A stretch of DNA of 64,000 bases. Origin: Daphnia carinata (lineage: Eukaryota > Arthropoda > Branchiopoda > Diplostraca > Daphniidae). The position numbers were made by a program, and so were the translations under genes. Every line of letters starts with the position of its first letter. Position 1 is the stretch's first letter. Positions 51,775 through 64,000 of the stretch are shown piece by piece. The notes under the pieces are model-generated. The model did no database searches and had not been told where the DNA came from. It saw only the letters and a program-made list of their open reading frames with translations. Location of the stretch: NCBI RefSeq assembly GCF_022539665.2, contig NC_081335.1, forward strand, positions 8,556,001-8,620,000, in the 5' to 3' direction.

Positions 51775-54700
51775 ATGAAACTGAGGAATTGTTTCAGTTT
51801 AGTTGGGTTGTTTCATCTGAAGGCCATTCTAATGGCGTCGTCGTTGGTGACGTTAACGTTGACACAGGATGACGACGGGGCTGTTCCGCCGTCTGGTCCA
51901 TACTTATTGGCTCTCAACGAACCAGCGGATGATCGCAGCAATAGTCTCGTCCGCCAACAGAACCGACTTGTTCATCCGTGAGTTTATTACATAATTAAAA
52001 TCGACTGGAAATTGAATTTTGATGTGTAATTCGATGGAGTTTGTGCCCGGTTTCACCAGGTTTTTCTTTTCAGTTTTTGTTTTGTTTGGGGAAAGGCTTT
52101 CGTGTTCAGGTCTAGAGGCATTGTGCCCTGCGGCTGAAACAAACTAAGGTAGCTGATGGCTCAACAAAAAAACAAAAGTTTTGAGTGGAATTACTGCTAT
52201 TCCAGGAAATCCAAACGAAAAAAAAAAATGTTCGTTTGGCGGTACCTAGTGCAGCCGATTCGATTGATTTCACGTTGCTATGACAACGGTGTTGAGGTGA
52301 CGTCCTAGAAAAAAGTGAAAGTTGTAGTTGACTATTTTGTTCGACCTTTTCATTGAAGTCATGCATATCGGATTTAAATGAATTAGACGTCACGCTATCG
52401 ACAGATTACGTCACGTTAAAAAAGACACCTGAATTCAACAGGTGATGTACGGGTCTCCACATCCCTACCTGCCTGACGTTATCCCACTGCAGTGAAATTA
52501 TTATACCTTTTATTTTCGTTTATTCCGGAAATGAAACAGACTGGACAAAACAGACTAAAATAACACAATGGTAGGCAGCGACAACATCCGGAATAAGTTC
52601 CCTATGCAAAATAAAAAGGCAATGCATTTTTTGTAGATTTTATCTAGCACGTTTTAAGTGTGTTCGAAGTATAGAGATGACAGGTGAGCTATCAGACCGT
52701 TGGTGGTGTGGGATTCGTCCAAAACACACACCTCAATATGATCCCAACGTGTACAGACACGCACTCTATAAATACATGTTAGGGTTCTGCTAGGTTTGGT
52801 TGTTATCGGGCCACTTCCGTTGGAACCCTTTGATCATTGTTGGTCAGTCAACTGAAAATGATGATATCTCTTTTACACTATTACATATTATGAGCATTAT
52901 TATATTATTTTTGATGATATTTATCATTTTGTATGAGGCGTGCGATACGAGCACGATCGCTATTAATGCGAAGAACCTGTTACGACTAAGTTATGTAAAT
53001 TATTTTTGGATTTTGCGGGACGAGGGGGTCGTGCTGACGTAAGACATTTTCAAAATCCCGCTCGGTTCATTGCACCATCATTTTTATTTTTCGTGACCAA
53101 TAGGGTAAATCATTCAACATGACAGCAAAGAGATGGATGACTGAAAAACATATTCGTCCTTGGAATTATCCAAGAGGTTAGACCCCACAGAAAAGCGAAT
53201 ACCGTGATGCTTACACACCGTGTGTGAGTGGTAGTATACGTGTTCGTATGTACCGTACGAAAATAGAATAGGGGAACACACTGGGAAAAAAGGAAATTAG
53301 AAGAATGAAAAATATTAGTTGTGGAAAAACCCAGCCCAGGGAAACGGGACGTACCATGCACGTCGTGTTACAGCATGACACGATCGTGAGTAAGCGTACC
53401 ACGTTACCATCACCGGCTAACCTCCATTCCTTTTTTTATTGTCAACAACAGCCATTTTTATTGTTGGCAAATGTGTATGTGGAGGGCATTGAGTTCGAGA
53501 GGCTATTAAAAAAAAAGGGGGGAATAAATAAGACGAAACAATTGCCGGCTACGAGATTTTTTCTGTTTGATTTCACAAATTTGCATAATGACTAGAGCTT
53601 TTCCACTTGACACACAACAGAATTTGATGTTTGCAGGATTTTGATCATGTGCATTTTATTTTTCACTTCTGAATTTTCATACCCCCACCTCCTGTTCTAG
53701 AAAATTCCTAATCCCTTTCTTCGACTCTTGTTTGCATTGGGGGGTTTGGGGTTGAGACATCAAAACTCAGTTTCTCTGACCACTCATTTGCAAAAAATGG
53801 TCATCCCCTCCCCACGTTGTTTTCGACTTAGCTTTGGACAGTTTCCTAACTCTACCCCGTATTGAAACATTGCCCGCGAAAGGAAAAAGAGTTGATGAAT
53901 TTCATCGATTGGGGTTAAACGTGTCAGTAGCTACACGGATTAGCATGGGTGTACACCTATAGAAAATGTGGTCCAAGTTCATTAACCCTACAACGTTGGT
54001 AAGTGGGTTTTTACTAGTGAAGCAGTCAACCATTTTAATTGAAGCTTTTAGTTTTTCTGTGTTTTCGTTGCTGTTGGTACTAAAAGAAAGCTCCATCATA
54101 ACTTTTTGACGTATTTGATTGCTACGAAGAAGGATTTGCATTTAGCCATGGGCAGGTCATTCACACCGACCAGAAAAAAAGACGTAGAAATCCCTCTTTT
54201 TTTTTGTTGAATAAATTAGCATTTCGAATGTAATAGATGCAGTGTTAAGTTGAAAATGGCGTCGTACAACTTGACATCACGTAGTAGAACGTAAAAAGCA
54301 GCACGTTTCTGTGTAAATGGAATTAAATAATCGTCAAAAATATGTGATATTAATAACCTCTGTACTTAAACCGCACATGGAAATGAAAAGTTAATTGCTT
54401 TATGACTTAACTACTCAAGGACTTTTGTGGCGACAGCCTCGAGCGTCGTTCGTCCCAACACGGTGTATCGGGTCAACGTCGTCGTCTTGCCCGGCTCGCC
54501 TGATCTCATCTTGAAAGCGATGATCACTAAAGGGCGTGGCTATCAAATTGCATCTGCCACTGAAGTCGGCGACCCTGGATCCAGTCACGATCTCTTGTTA
54601 AAGGTATTGAATTAATGATGTTATTTTGACGCATTTAGTTGAATTATGGTTTAAATATGCAGATTCCTGCTGCGATTACTGATGGCGATTATCGTCTTAA

Positions 54701-57700
54701 ACTGGAGGGTTACGATCCTCAGCATCCACAGAAAGCTGTTTTCTTCAGAGAGGGTCAACTCACCTTCCGTCCAGATTTCCTTTCCATCGTGGTCCAATCC
54801 AACCGCAAAATGTTCCGCAACGGAATGAACGGTATCATTTTCACAAATTCAACGTCGGCGCTTCTTGTTATTTAATCCTTTTCAATATTTCGCTAGTTCG
54901 ATTTCGGGTCATCCTAACGCAAATGAATTTGAAACCTTACTCGGATCCCATTACCGTCTTCATGCTGGTAACAAACGTCTAAAACATTCATCAATGTACA
55001 TCGAATTATCTTTGATATTCACTGGAATTTCAGAATCCACAGGGATTTGTTATGCGTCGCTGGCCGTCGCGTAACCCGACCAACGGTATGTAATTCATCA
55101 TTTTCCAAAGTAAAATCCAATTCTAAAAAAGCTTGATCTTAGGTGTGGTGACGTTGGCTTATGAATTACCATCTTACCCACCGATGGGCAACTGGACAAT
55201 CCGCGTTGAGGCCATGTCGCAAGTGTACGAGCACAAGGTCGTCGTGGAACGCTATTACATCCCCTTTTTCGAAGTGATTCCATTCGCACCGGCCTACGTC
55301 CTCGACTCTGACGATAGTTACACGGCCGGTGTGACCATTTCATTTCACAGGGCTCGTGTTGCTAGTGGCAACACGACCGTCCAGGTTCACGCCAGGCTGG
55401 TGAACAGCACCATCCGCGACTACCGGCTCGTCACCGAAGAACATCCTCCGTGGGTATTAAAAACGAAACATCAATTTCATTAACAATTTTTCTAAAATTA
55501 TTAACGAATTAAAATTTCATACAGTCGCATGAATTTTCCTATCAAGTTGATTTGGATAGCGTCAGGAGTACGGTGGGTTCCAGGAGCCTGGCCGGCTGGG
55601 TGATCCGCGTCACTACGGCTGTTCACAATTACTTTATGGGCGAAACGCGTCGGGCGTTCATCGAGACGCGCATCATCCGCTCCCAACTGAAATTTCGTTT
55701 CGCCGGGACGAAAACGGCCGTTTTCAAACCGGGAATGCCTTTCGAGGGACACGTTTACGTCATGTACGACGACGACCAGGCCCTGTCTGCCGAGAAGCTG
55801 GCCAAGGCTAGTATCGTCCTCAGGCCGTCCATCACGAACGCTAATGGACAGTTGAAGAATCTGCCCGAAATTTTTGTTCCAGCTGCGGATGAACATTTGG
55901 ACGAAGGCCGGAAGAAGAAGCTGGGCAATGAATTCACGCACTGGATGGATCGACAAGCTGAAGAAGCTGAATTCATGCAGTTTCGTCGAACTGGCGTCTA
56001 TCATTATCGCGTATGTGATTTTAAATTAGATTTAAATGAATTAGAATTTAATTGATTTAAAGTTTACGGTGCCGAGAGATGCGAAGACGTTGCGGGTGAC
56101 GGCCACCTACAAGGACGCAGAAGGTGATAAGGCCAGTGTAGAAATGCGGGCCGTTGCTTTCTATTCGGCCAATGACATGTACGTCCATGTTGGGACGAGC
56201 ACGGAACAAGGCCGGCTGGGCGAAAATGCCGTGATCCACTTGCGTAGCAATTTCGGCTTCCAGGTCTACAGTTACATCGTAAGTTCCCCTTATTATTTTA
56301 TTCTTGTGTTTTTTTGTTTTTTTTTTTAATCGTAATTTAACCGAATATTCCAGGTGGTTTCTAAAGGCTTAGTTGTTTATGGTGCGACGGAATCTCATCC
56401 GCATCCGACCAAATTGTTGACTTTCTCCGTCCCCGTTTCATCCGACATGGCGCCCACTTTCAAATTAGTGGCCATGGTTGTGAGTCCAGTGGGCGAGTTG
56501 TTGGCAGACTCTGTGACTATCCCCGTCCACAGTTTCAATCGTTTCACGGTATTATGATAAAGGGAGTTGCGTAACCCGATTTAAATTTAAATGTTCCAAT
56601 TCTGGTTATAAGGTGAACTTGACAGCGGTGCAAGCGAGGGACCATTCGAAAGAGACGGTCCAGTTGGTGACGCGGACGCGTCCAGGTGCGTTTGTTGGGG
56701 TGTCGCTCTTGCGTTCCATCAACTACATGTACCAGGCGGACAATACGCTGACGCCCAGTCGTGTGCTTAAAGCTCTTTACAAACTGGAACCGTTCACAAA
56801 GTAATGGGAATGAAATTCAATCGAATTATTGGAGGCAACTGGATCATAGTTTTAGTTTGAATTAATTTAGGTCTGTGCACGAAGTGACGTGGATGGATCG
56901 TGAAGGATTGAAAGCTGATCGAACGGAATATTTCAAAGGAGCTAATGCAGGAGCGGACACGAAACGGACGATGGACCAGGCCGGACTTTTGATTTTCACT
57001 GATGCCATGGTCGGCCAATATCCCGAAACTGGTACGTCCAATTCTTTAATTCTTTTATCTTTGATTTACGTTAAGTGGGTCTTTTCTCAAATGTTCCAGT
57101 TCACTGTGACAAGGCCAACGGTTACAATTCGTGCATGGCTGTTGGATGTTTCCATAAAGATCAGCGATGCGATGGCAAATCGGATTGCGTCGATGGATCC
57201 GACGAGGACGACTGCAAGTCTTGTCATTAACGCCATCTAGTGGAATGATATGTAACTTTTTGTTTCAATTGTTAGGTCCTCCTGTGCAAGACGATAAGAT
57301 GGTTTTCCGTATCTATCGTCGTAGTCGTTATCACGTAACATTAAAAAAACGCATATTTAATTATTCAAATTATGTACTAACGTCATTGTATTAATAGGAT
57401 TTCTACGATTGGCTGGATGGGGATTGGGCCTGGTACGATATCCCAACAACGGATGACGGTATTGAATTCCATGACCGAGGCATTGCTCTGACGGATGAAA
57501 CGTGGTACATCAACGCGTTCAGTTTTCATCCGGAATTGGGTTTCTCCATGCTGGACGAAGACGTTGTGGTAAAATGCGCAATTCCCAGTTCTGTTTAAAA
57601 TGGTTTAAATTTATCAAATGTTTTTTCTAGTACGATGGATCGCCTCCGTTTTATTTCTCGGTCGAATCTCCCAGCGCCATCCGGCGGGGAGAAACGCTAG

Positions 57701-60697
57701 GCATCCGTTTGATGGCCGTTAATAATCTGAAAGAAGAGGTGATGGCCTTGATTGTTTTGGAGGCATCTGACGAGTATAAATTCGTCGAGACGGATGAAGA
57801 TGGTGAAGTGGAACATTATCGTCCGCAACTAGTCGATGGAGAGCGACATCACATGGTCGCCGTACGTATTTCCAAATTAATTTAAAATTTAATTTCGATT
57901 CATGTTTCATTTCTGTTTGGTGTCGCAGGTTAGGGCTCAGTCCATGTGGGAAGTGTATGTTCCTATCGTCCCTCAGGTGGAACAAGGTGCCATTGTCATT
58001 AAAATTCAAACCATCAGTCAAATACGAAAGCAGAGATTTGACATCGAACTTGATATTTTGGTATTTTTGCTTCTTGTGCTCAATCTAAAAGATAAGAAAC
58101 TATTGACGTCTGTTTTTATAGCCAGAGGGAGCAACTGTAACTAGACATACGTCGCTCCTCCTCGACTTAAAGAATCGAGCTCACCTTTTGCGTTTCCTCG
58201 ACATCCCCGTCGAAGAGTCGCCCATCATTCCGTATTCGAAATTCCGTCGATACGTCTTCGGCAGTCCGAGAGCCACTCTCACTTTGTGCGGTACTGCTTC
58301 CCCTCTGTTTGCCACTTTTGCATAATTATTTAAAATTATTTTTAAAACAAAAATGTAGGTGATGTGTTTGGCCCAGTGTTTCCGTCCAGGCCCATCTCGA
58401 CAGACTCGTTGTTGAGCCGATCTCTACGTGGCACGAAAGCGAATTTATTCAATTTGGCCACCACCATGTGGAGTCTGCATTACCTGAGGCTGACCAATCA
58501 ACTGCAATCGAACGTCTTGTACAGCGGGTTGAACGCCATGAACGTTCAAATGGCCGAATTGCTCCGTCTCTACAATTACGATGGATCTTTCTCTGCACAA
58601 AAGACGTCCGATCCCAGCATCTGGGTGACGGTTAGTTCAATTTAATTTGTTAATTTGATTTTGTTTTTTTTTTCTTAAATGGGAGTTGATTGAAAGGCTT
58701 GGGTGATCCGCGTGTTGGGTCAATCTCAATTTCAAGACTGGGAGAATCATTACTACGTCGATCAGCGATTGTTGGCCAGCTCGGTCCAGTGGATTTTGAA
58801 GAATCAAAGACGAGATGGCACTTTTGAAGAGCCTGACGATTATCCATTTCCACTTGAATTACCGAGGGTAAGTGGATTTCTTAATTAATTAGAATGGTGA
58901 ATTTAAATGAATGTTGCACGCAGACGTACGGCAATTCGAGTAGCAAAATTGCACTCACTGCCCACGTGCTGATTGGTTTGAAGCAATGCAGTGAGAGCCT
59001 CGAGGGCTCATTGAAAGTGAAGACGGCCACAGCTAAAACTCGTTCAGTCAAGTATGTCGAAAGAATTATGTCCATTTTGAATTGGAAATTAATTTTAATT
59101 TGTAGTTATTTAGAACGAGTCGTTTCTCATTTGTCGGATCCTTACGATGTTGCCATAGTAACGTACGCCTTGACGATAACCAACAGTCCAGCCAAAGAAG
59201 CTGCTTTTAATGAGATGCATCATTTGAGGCGAGAGAGTGGTACGTTTTCTCTTTCATTAAAATTTCTAAATTTGCTACGCACATTAAAATCTTGATTATT
59301 TCAGAGGGAATGGTTTATTGGTCGAGAGATCCTGTTCCATCCAATCAAATTGTCTATGAAAATCAACGGCCTTTCCTTCAGCCGCGTTTGCCCATGCACC
59401 AAGACGCTGTGGCTGTTGAGGCCACATCGTACGCCCTGCTCGTCTATTTGGCACGTGATGGCATCGGTGATTTGCAAGAGAGAGTCGTCAGTTGGCTCAA
59501 CACGATGCGCATGGTGGACGGTGGATTCGTTTCCATCTACGTAATTTTCGCTTTGTTAAATTCCATTTAATTCAGAATTTTTTAAAATGTTTTTGTAATC
59601 GTAGGATAGCATCGTGGCTATGGAAGCTCTTACGGAATACGCGTATCGTGCTCGTTTACGTGACATTACGGACATGACGATCGTTGTGGAAGCGTCCGCC
59701 TCTAAAATGGGCAAAACTGTGCGGATTAATAGCGACACCCTCGCCAAAGTTCATCGAATGGATGTTAGTTTTTTCTAAACTTGAATATTCATGTCTGATT
59801 TAATTACAGTTAAATTTAAAATTAAAAGATTCCTAATGTGTGGGGACACGTGAACGTCATCGGTCGTGGTGCTGGTCAGGCCGTTTTGCAACTGAAAGTG
59901 CAGTACGGCATCGATTGGGAGGAGCTTAACGACACGCCCAAGCGTCGCTATTTCGATTTGCACGTGGACGAAACGTACAGCCACTTCCGTAACAAATCTC
60001 ACGTGACTATCGAAGCTTGCGTCAGGTGAATGAATGAAATGTCGAACTATTTTCAAAAATCTAATTCTAATTTTTGTGTATTTGTTTAGATGGTTGGCGC
60101 TGGACATTGGGCAGACGAGTGGTCCGGCCACGTTGGAAGTCGAAACGCCATCTGGTTACGGGTTTGTCCAGTCTGACGCTAACGAGATGGTCATTCGCAA
60201 CAACTACACGTTCATTCGCGACGTCTTTATAGGTCGCAGTAAAGTGATGTGGATGTTTGATCGGGTACGTTTCATTGTCTTTTGGTTTGCATGTTCCAGG
60301 GTGCAATGAACTTTGTTTTTTTGATGGAACAGGTTGGCTCGGAGCGTCTCTGCATCCAGTTTACTGTCCATCGCTGGTTTCCCGTCGCCAACATGACTCT
60401 GTATCGTGAGGCTGTCGTCTACGAGTCGCACAAACCCGGTATAAATTTAATTCAATGAATTTTTTTAAGTTGATTGAAATTCATTTTTTTTTTTTTTTTC
60501 AAGAAAATTTCGAAATGTTTATTTTTAATTCTACGCCGCTGTACGTGCTGGACATTTGCGAAGTGTGCGGCAGTTTTCAATGCCCTTACTGTCCTTATTA
60601 CAGCGGTGCGCCAGTCACGGCCAAATTGGCTGCGTTCAACGTTGTCGTTTCACTCGTCGTCTCCCTTTACTTTCACCGCCTTCGGTTACACTTGTGA
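51775..60697 (+). CDS. Mcr: Mcr-like macroglobulin complement-related protein, copy A
   Basis: Twenty-seven exons in phase encode 1630 residues: 51775-51977, 54420-54603, 54663-54831, 54897-54967, 55034-55085, 55143-55453, 55525-56010, 56063-56278, 56354-56548, 56613-56800, 56871-57031, 57100-57222, 57276-57334, 57398-57568, 57631-57861, 57929-58060, 58122-58290, 58359-58630, 58697-58867, 58924-59051, 59106-59239, 59305-59540, 59605-59763, 59829-60025, 60090-60264, 60333-60438, 60504-60697. A signal peptide and macroglobulin domains come first, then an LDL-receptor class A module (about 748-785, DQRCDGKSDCVDGSDEDDC), the complement TED helices, a receptor-binding-like domain and a hydrophobic tail. 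The thioester GCGEQ is replaced by RGTKAN near residue 1064. LDLa plus loss of the thioester is the hallmark of fly Mcr, a septate-junction and immune protein. The tail (AAFNVVVSLVVSLYF) suggests membrane or GPI anchoring. The exon 12 donor (TCTT/GTCATT) is weak. Confidence 0.9.
51978..54419 (+). other. Long first intron of Mcr-like copy A
   Basis: About 2.4 kb without any exon, RNA gene or element that I recognise. The other introns of the gene are mostly 50-100 nt, so this one may hold regulatory sequence (inference). Confidence 0.6.
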
Positions 60698-61403
60698 TCA
60701 TTTTGCCAAGTTTCTTTCTCATTTCAAACTGTGCACTTGTTTCTAACGCTTTTTACGTGATTTGCATTTTTTTTTTTTTTAATTTTAGATTTTGTCGGGT
60801 CCTTTTTTCGTTTTGGAATGAGGGACGTATTGAATGACTTTGATTTGTAAATAAGCTAACTTGTTTTTTTTGTTTTTGCAATTGCTTTTTTTTTTTTAAA
60901 ATCATCACAGAAAATGAGAAGACAAAAGACGGAAGAATTGAAATAAAAGAAAAATTGATTTTTCGATAAAGAAAATGTCGTTTTGCATTGGGGTCGTGTT
61001 CCACAAATTTGGGGACCGACAACAACATCAGCTGGCCAAATTGCACTTTGTTCGATATCAGGTAATTTTCGTTCCATTTTGTTTTTCTTTTTGTTCTTCA
61101 TAGACAAGCCGCCAAAGTGGCCCGGAGGACACGAACGCCATCTGCAATTATTGGCCTGTTTGTACAGCAGACGAGGGGTTGGGGAGAGCATGTGACGTAA
61201 TGTGCGGTTTAGTCTCCTTTTTTTTTTTTTCTTTCTTAGACCCTCGTGTGTGTACGCAGGTGTGTAGGACGAGCTTTGCTTTCGAGCTAAACAGTTGGCG
61301 AAAGGACGTGCTGTCGGCTGCACTCGCTGCTGACTTTCATCTTCCGTTGATGGGCACGGCCGGCATCCGATTCAAGTTCGTTGTACTCGAATCTCTTTGT
61401 GCC
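60698..61403. other. Spacer between the two Mcr-like copies
   Basis: About 700 nt with poly-T tracts, an AATAAA at 60942-60947 that could end copy A, and the presumed promoter of copy B. No coding exon seen. Confidence 0.55.
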
Positions 61404-64000
61404 ATGAAGACGTTGGTTGTGGTGGTCATCTTGATCCAGTCGATCACGACCGCAGCCGCACAGTCTGTGATTGTGACGTCGGCCGATTCGAACAATGCCG
61501 GACGCTATTCCGTCCATCCGCCAGACTCTGCCGATCGTCTCGTTGCTCCGTAAGTTTTAATTTTTTTTTTTTTTTTTTTTTTTCATTTTCATTTATCCAA
61601 GGTCAGTTTTGATCTCGTTTCATTTGAACTCTTTGCAAAGAATTTGTTGTTTATCTATGCAAATTCAGTAAATGGCCCATTGAATTTGTGTTGGCCTTGG
61701 CGGTGGAGCCCGTTGCGAACTTGACCGTGACGGCCCTGCCATAGAGAAAATGAATAATTGAGTTATGAATCTTAACGTCAAAGGCTCTAAAAAAAAAAAA
61801 AAAAAAAATCAGAAAATTTCGTTCAGTAGTTGAGAGGCATGCACAATAAAACAAACAAATGATTTGAATGCAAATGTGGAATGACGAAAGAGAGCTTAGC
61901 AGGAATAGGGCCAGAAAGCCCTTTGGGGGCTCGATGTACTTCACGGCCCTTGTTACTGGGCGGCTCTTTTATTTTGTTAAATGGTTTATATTTTGTATTT
62001 TATTATTTTTTGCTATGTATGTCGTCATTTGCGGCGGAAATTTTAGTGCCCGTCATCAACGGCCGTTCTGGGAAAAGCCCCCGGGCGAAATTACCGTGCG
62101 CTTTTTTCAATGCGGTTTCAAAGAAATCATAACAAATATCCGCTATTTATCTTGACAAAGAAAAATTGAATTTGCCATAAAGAATTTATTTTTTTTGCTG
62201 GCCTGAATTTTTAAAAATTTTGATTCAAAAAAAGGAAATTCGTTGTTACGGCAGCGTCGATCCTTCGTCCCAACACGATTTATCGCGTGCACGTGGTCGT
62301 GTTGCCCGGCTCTCCGGACTTGGTTTTAAGGCGTTGATTACCAAAGGCAATGGCGAACACGTTGCGTCCGACCGCACTCAGTCGGCCGAGGCTGGTTCCA
62401 GCAACAACCTCTTGCTCAAAGTGAGTTGTCGCAAATTCGTAATTCAATTCGATTCTATTAAAACGCGTGTCATTTGAATTGATTAGATTCCGGCTTCGCT
62501 GACAGATGGCGATTATCGATTGAAATTGGAGGGTTACGATCCGATGCATCCGCAAAAGGCCGTCGTCATTAAAGAGAGTCGGCTCGTGTTCCAGTCTGAT
62601 TTCTTGTCCATCGTCGTCCAGTCTAATCGCAAATTCTTCTGCAACGACATGACCGGTATATGAAATTAAAATGATTCATTTTTCAATTTGCAAATTGAAA
62701 AAGAAAAAAAATTCATTAATATTTAATTCCAGTTCGATTCCGGGTATTGCTGACGCAAATGAATTTGAAACCGTACACGGATCCCATCACTGTCTCCATC
62801 GTGGTATTTCATTTTAATTCAATTCAATTAATAAATATTCAAATTTTATTTAGCCAATGAATTAGGATCCTCAAGGATTTGTTATGCGTCGCTGGCCAGC
62901 TCGCAATCCTACCAACGGTACGTATCTCACACACACATTTCAAAATAAATCGATTAACAAGTTAATTACAAAAATTAGGCGTGGCTTCATTAACGTACAA
63001 ATTATCGCCGAACCCGAGCGTCGGCAATTGGACGATCCGCGTCGAGGCCATGTCGCAGGTCCACGAGCACAACATCCAAGTGGAACATTATTACATCCCG
63101 TTCTTCGAAGTGATCCCCATTGGGCCGGCTTTTGTGCCCGAGTCGGACGAGACGTACGGCGTTGCCATGACAACGTCCTTTCATCAATCGTTCGTCCTCA
63201 GCGGCAATTTAACTATCGAAGTGTACGCCCGTCCGGCCAACGCGTCCGCAGCTCATTTCCAATTCATTACGAGCGAACATTTTCCTTGGGTAAAAGAAAA
63301 TTCAATTTTTAAAATATGAAATTTTAATTAACTTTAAATGCATAGAATCACGATTTCACGTACGATGTGAATTTGAATGACGTCCGAAATCGTTTGGGTG
63401 TTGGAACGTTGGCCGATTGGGTTATCCGAGTGAGGTCGATCTTGCACAGCCATTTCATGGGGGAAACCCGCGATGGGCATGTCGAGACTCGCATCATCCG
63501 ATCGCGTCTGAAATTTGCATTTGCTGGCGCCCAAACGGCTGTTTTCAAGCCGGGAATGCCGTTCGAGGGCGATGTGTATCTCATGTACGACGATGGCCAT
63601 CCCCTGGCGCCGGACAAATTGGCCGGTGCTACTCTAACCATTCGACCCGTCGTCACGTCCGTAAATGGCCAGATGAAAATGCTGCCGGACATTGTCGTGC
63701 CGGCCAAAGATCACGAAGCACGTGCGAATAAATTGAGCAACGAGTTCGACGAATGGATGGAACTGCAAGTGGAAAACGTTCATTTTAATCGATTTCGCCA
63801 AACGGGCGTCCACCATTTCCTTGTACGTAGACGGTGACGTGTGCAACATGCGCTGACATTAATTGATTGGCTTTGACTAGATGTCTGTGCCGAAAGACGC
63901 CAAGACGATGCGAATCACAGCCACGTACAAGGACGAGCAAGGCGATGAAGCGACGGCCGAGTTGGAAGCCGTTGCTTTCTATTCGCACAATGACATGTAC
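61404..64000 (+). CDS. Mcr-like protein, copy B (partial, one-base frameshift in exon 2)
   Basis: Tandem paralogue of copy A, cut by the window end. Exons: 61404-61549 (signal peptide, MKTLVVVVILIQSITTAAAQ), 62235-62420, 62487-62655, 62733-62803, 62866-62917, 62979-63289, 63346-63822 and 63881 onward. Exons 3 to 6 have exactly the same lengths as in copy A (169, 71, 52, 311 nt) and the proteins align throughout. In exon 2 the frame is lost near 62327-62331: after PGSPDLVL the expected Lys-Ala-Leu-Ile continues only in another frame. Exon length also points to one missing base. The other exons are open, so this could be an assembly or sequencing error, or a recent null allele. The acceptor of exon 2 (AAAAAAAG) is poor. 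The thioester region lies beyond the window. Confidence 0.85.

Overview
The window is a compact arthropod nuclear genome segment, most likely a branchiopod crustacean such as Daphnia (inference). It has AT-rich spacers, many introns of only 55-100 nt with GT/AG borders, arthropod-type genes (LIM-only factor, DEG/ENaC channel, Mcr-type macroglobulin) and nuclear RNA genes (tRNA, U1, 5S). Exon borders below were worked out by hand from splice sites, reading phase and family similarity; no RNA evidence was available.

Left part (1-14955): one LIM-only gene on the minus strand (coding 5624-4315) lies in long non-coding DNA. A possible non-coding first exon sits near 10756-11002. Middle-left (14956-26807): UFM1 (plus) carries a complete FANCF-like gene inside its second intron. 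Then come coronin-7/pod1 (minus, 21 exons), ILRUN (minus, 5 exons) and a 10-exon DEG/ENaC channel (plus). The gap 26.8-30.0 kb holds a decayed fucosyltransferase exon and two facing tRNA-like (SINE-like) modules.

Middle-right (30055-50129): a C2H2-SAM-SAMD3-like protein (minus) precedes a 19-exon, 3391-residue dynein heavy chain relative (plus). The dynein has lost the AAA1 nucleotide-binding motifs and nearly all of the stalk with its microtubule-binding tip. Two of its introns are packed with RNA genes on the same strand: four identical tRNA-Ala(AGC) copies in one, and tRNA-Ile(AAT), U1 snRNA and 5S rRNA in another.

Right part (51775-64000): two tandem Mcr-like genes (complement/alpha-2-macroglobulin family without a thioester). 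The first is complete (27 exons, 1630 residues). The second runs off the window and has a one-base frameshift in exon 2.

The most unusual items are the UFM1/FANCF nesting with an in-frame shared acceptor, the dead-motor dynein whose introns house translation and splicing RNA genes, and the non-thioester macroglobulin duplication. Two genes (FANCF, second Mcr copy) show single frame breaks that could be real or assembly errors.
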